Origin: an uncultured Alphaproteobacteria bacterium
GTDB taxonomy: Bacteria; Pseudomonadota; Alphaproteobacteria; RF32; CAG-239
DNA: 7,321 nucleotides
Direction of reading: 5' to 3'
Assembly (NCBI GenBank): GCA_944392185.1
Contig: CALXVW010000049.1
Coordinates: forward strand, 1 to 7,321
Position 1 is the first letter of the stretch; every line of letters begins with the position of its first letter. A model generated the notes under the pieces. That model did no database searches. It was not told the origin of the DNA and saw only the letters and a list, made by a program, of their open reading frames with translations. Of this stretch, positions 6,069 through 7,321 are shown in pieces. The position numbers were made by a program, and so were the translations under genes.

Positions 6069-6116
6069 GATGATTGCATAATTAAAAATAAGGATTACAT
6101 AGATGATTGCAAAATT
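6069..6116 (+). repeat. Near-duplicated ruvA start (15-base direct repeat, period 33)
   Basis: GATGATTGCATAATT (6069-6083) and GATGATTGCAAAATT (6102-6116) differ at one base. The second copy contains the ruvA start codon. The first copy reads ATG ATT GCA TAA, a three-codon mini-frame with the same Met-Ile-Ala as RuvA, in the same phase but stopped immediately. Only the second copy has a proper Shine-Dalgarno (AAGGA, 6090-6094, 8 bases away), which decides the ruvA start. Confidence 0.5.
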
Positions 6117-6759
6117 GCGTGGTTTGGTTGATGCTTTGGGCGAGGATTCCTGCATTATTGATGTTAACGGGGTCGGATATTTGGTCTTTGCTTCTGCCAA
6201 AACACTCTCAAAACTTATGCCTGGTGCTGAAGCATCACTGCTGATTGAAACCGTGGTCAGAGAAGACAGTATCTCTCTTTTTGGTTTTTATGATGCTTGG
6301 GAGAAAGAGTGGTTTAATACTCTAACCAAAGTGCAGGGTGTGGGGGCTAAGGTTTGTTTGGCAATTTTGTCGGTGCTTTCGCCGTTGCAGTTGGCTCAGG
6401 CCGTCTCTGCTCAGGATAAAAATTCCTTTACCAGAGCCAGCGGTGTGGGGCCCAAATTGGCAGCCCGGATTGTGACTGAACTGAAAGATAAGATAGTGAC
6501 TATCCCAACAAGCGAACTGGCAAAGGATTTGGATATGAATATGACACCGCAAGAGGATGCTAACAGCGTGGCTGATATTCTGGCCGCACAACAAGGTGAT
6601 CCGGACAAAATCGAAGATGCAATCTCTGCCTTGGTTAATTTGGGGTATCAGCGCTTGGAGGCTTATAAGGCCGTAAACCAGGCCGCTCTTAAGGCACCCG
6701 ATGCAGACATGGCAACCCTTATTAAACTGGCTCTTAAAGAATTTGCAAACAAGGACTAG
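6103..6759 (+). CDS. ruvA: Holliday-junction branch-migration protein RuvA
   Basis: The 218-residue product is the DNA-binding subunit of the RuvAB complex. Tetramers clamp four-way junctions in a square-planar form and load RuvB. Domain I is an OB-fold (about 1-63, starting MIAKLRG), with the acidic-pin residues Glu54-Asp55 in VREDSISLFGF. Domain II carries two helix-hairpin-helix motifs, VQGVGAKVCLAIL (77-89) and ASGVGPKLAARIVTEL (112-127). A flexible acidic linker (about 135-165) leads to domain III (about 168-215, AISALVNLGYQRLEAYKAV), which contacts RuvB. E. coli RuvA is 203 residues; the extra length is mostly in the linker. The ATG at 6103 is chosen over the upstream near-copy because of the AAGGA at 6090-6094. 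ruvB starts 7 bases after the stop, so the two are surely cotranscribed. Confidence 0.97.
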   Translation: MIAKLRGLVDALGEDSCIIDVNGVGYLVFASAKTLSKLMPGAEASLLIETVVREDSISLFGFYDAWEKEWFNTLTKVQGVGAKVCLAILSVLSPLQLAQAVSAQDKNSFTRASGVGPKLAARIVTELKDKIVTIPTSELAKDLDMNMTPQEDANSVADILAAQQGDPDKIEDAISALVNLGYQRLEAYKAVNQAALKAPDADMATLIKLALKEFANKD

Positions 6760-6766
6760 AACTTAG

Positions 6767-7321
6767 ATGATTGAAGAACGTATTGTCAGCCCTAAAAGAC
6801 AAACTGAAGATGAGAGTGAGGCAACCTTAAACAGCCCGGTTAATCTGCGACCGCAAAGTTTGGCTGATTTTGTCGGGCAGAGGAGTGTTTGCGAAAACCT
6901 AAAAGTCTTTATTGAAGCCGCCAAAAAGCGGGGAGAGGCTTTGGACCATGTCTTGTTGTTCGGGCCTCCGGGGCTTGGCAAAACGACCTTGGCTTCCATT
7001 GTGGCCAAAGAGCTTGGGGTCGGATTCCGTGCAACCTCGGCGCCGATGATTTCAAAATCAGGTGATTTGGCTGCCATCCTTACTAATCTTGAGCGCAACG
7101 ATGTGCTTTTTATTGATGAAATTCACCGCCTTAACCCTGCGATTGAGGAAGTTTTGTATTCGGCAATGGAAGATTTTCAGCTCGATTTGATTATCGGTGA
7201 GGGGCCTTCGGCGCGCTCGGTGAGGATAGATTTGCAGCCTTTTACTCTGGTGGGGGCCACAACCCGCTCAGGCATGCTTTCTACCCCCTTGCGGGAGAGG
7301 TTTGGTATTCCTTTGCGCCTT
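6767..7321 (+). CDS. ruvB: Holliday-junction branch-migration ATPase RuvB (partial, N-terminal 185 codons)
   Basis: The frame opens at ATG 6767 and runs off the window end, giving a little over half of the usual length of about 335-350 residues. RuvB forms hexameric AAA+ motors that drive branch migration on RuvA-bound junctions. Visible motifs are LRPQSLADFVGQ (27-38), Walker A GPPGLGKT (66-73) and Walker B LFIDEIH (114-120). After these come the family stretch DLIIGEGPSARSVRIDL (140-156) with the hairpin that contacts RuvA, sensor 1 GATTR (163-167) and the arginine-finger segment LRERFG (175-180). Everything seen is intact. The only nearby Shine-Dalgarno candidate, AAGGA at 6751-6755, lies inside the last ruvA codons, 11 bases before the start. 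Translation probably depends partly on coupling to ruvA. Confidence 0.97.
   Translation, partial: MIEERIVSPKRQTEDESEATLNSPVNLRPQSLADFVGQRSVCENLKVFIEAAKKRGEALDHVLLFGPPGLGKTTLASIVAKELGVGFRATSAPMISKSGDLAAILTNLERNDVLFIDEIHRLNPAIEEVLYSAMEDFQLDLIIGEGPSARSVRIDLQPFTLVGATTRSGMLSTPLRERFGIPLRL

Noticed and set aside
5730..6200. Minus-strand open frame of 156 codons opposite ruvC, with a His-rich run
   Set aside because: It is antisense to a certain gene. The His run is the complement of the GTG/ATG-rich codons for VVMMV in RuvC. No ribosome site or family likeness.
6763..7098. Minus-strand open frame of 111 codons opposite ruvB
   Set aside because: It is a shadow of ruvB, whose Walker A and B motifs are unmistakable.
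1..7321. Search for mobile elements, CRISPR repeats, tRNAs, riboswitches and defence genes
   Set aside because: The window is nearly filled by housekeeping genes on both strands. No long repeats, transposase, integrase or tRNA-like cloverleaf was seen.

Overview
This window is a core, vertically inherited-looking stretch of a moderately AT-rich bacterial chromosome. The best guess for the host is an alphaproteobacterium, possibly one of the uncultured, low-GC, host-associated lineages. The reasons are the order yebC-ruvC-ruvA-ruvB, a PrmA gene next to a long (XPNPEP1-type) Xaa-Pro aminopeptidase, and a YebC N-terminus of the kind I associate with alphaproteobacteria. This placement is inference from family knowledge, not a search. 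TGA, TAA and TAG are all used as stops, so the genetic code is standard. No tRNA, rRNA, CRISPR array, insertion sequence or prophage gene was seen.

Left part (1-3708). The window opens inside the last part of a plus-strand membrane protein of the YbhN / lysylphosphatidylglycerol-synthase transmembrane family. A strong hairpin with T/A tracts (290-326) ends it. The same hairpin also serves the convergent minus-strand cold-shock gene (345-554), which has its own promoter. Upstream of that, on the minus strand, lies an apparent operon read right to left. It holds prmA (ribosomal protein L11 methyltransferase), an Xaa-Pro aminopeptidase starting 4 bases after prmA, and a small secreted thioredoxin-like protein with a CYTC motif.

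Middle (3709-4685). A 100-base AT-rich divergent intergenic region separates prmA from a plus-strand lipoprotein of unrecognised function (3809-4585). A good sigma-70-like promoter (4620-4648) then precedes yebC.

Right part (4686-7321). yebC encodes a translation-associated factor. It is followed by the complete Holliday-junction machinery: RuvC (resolvase), RuvA (junction-binding tetramer) and the first 185 codons of RuvB (AAA+ branch-migration motor, cut off by the window end). yebC and ruvC are separated by a clear terminator hairpin whose upper part contains a TATAAT box, so ruvC may start its own transcript inside the terminator. ruvC and ruvA are separated by 109 bases holding a weaker hairpin and a near-copy of the ruvA start. 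ruvA and ruvB are 7 bases apart.

I found no convincing new multi-gene system. The points most worth checking are regulatory (the promoter-in-terminator arrangement and the duplicated ruvA start), two family-motif oddities (a shortened SAM-loop motif in PrmA and a CxxC next to the aminopeptidase active site), and the two unassigned exported proteins.
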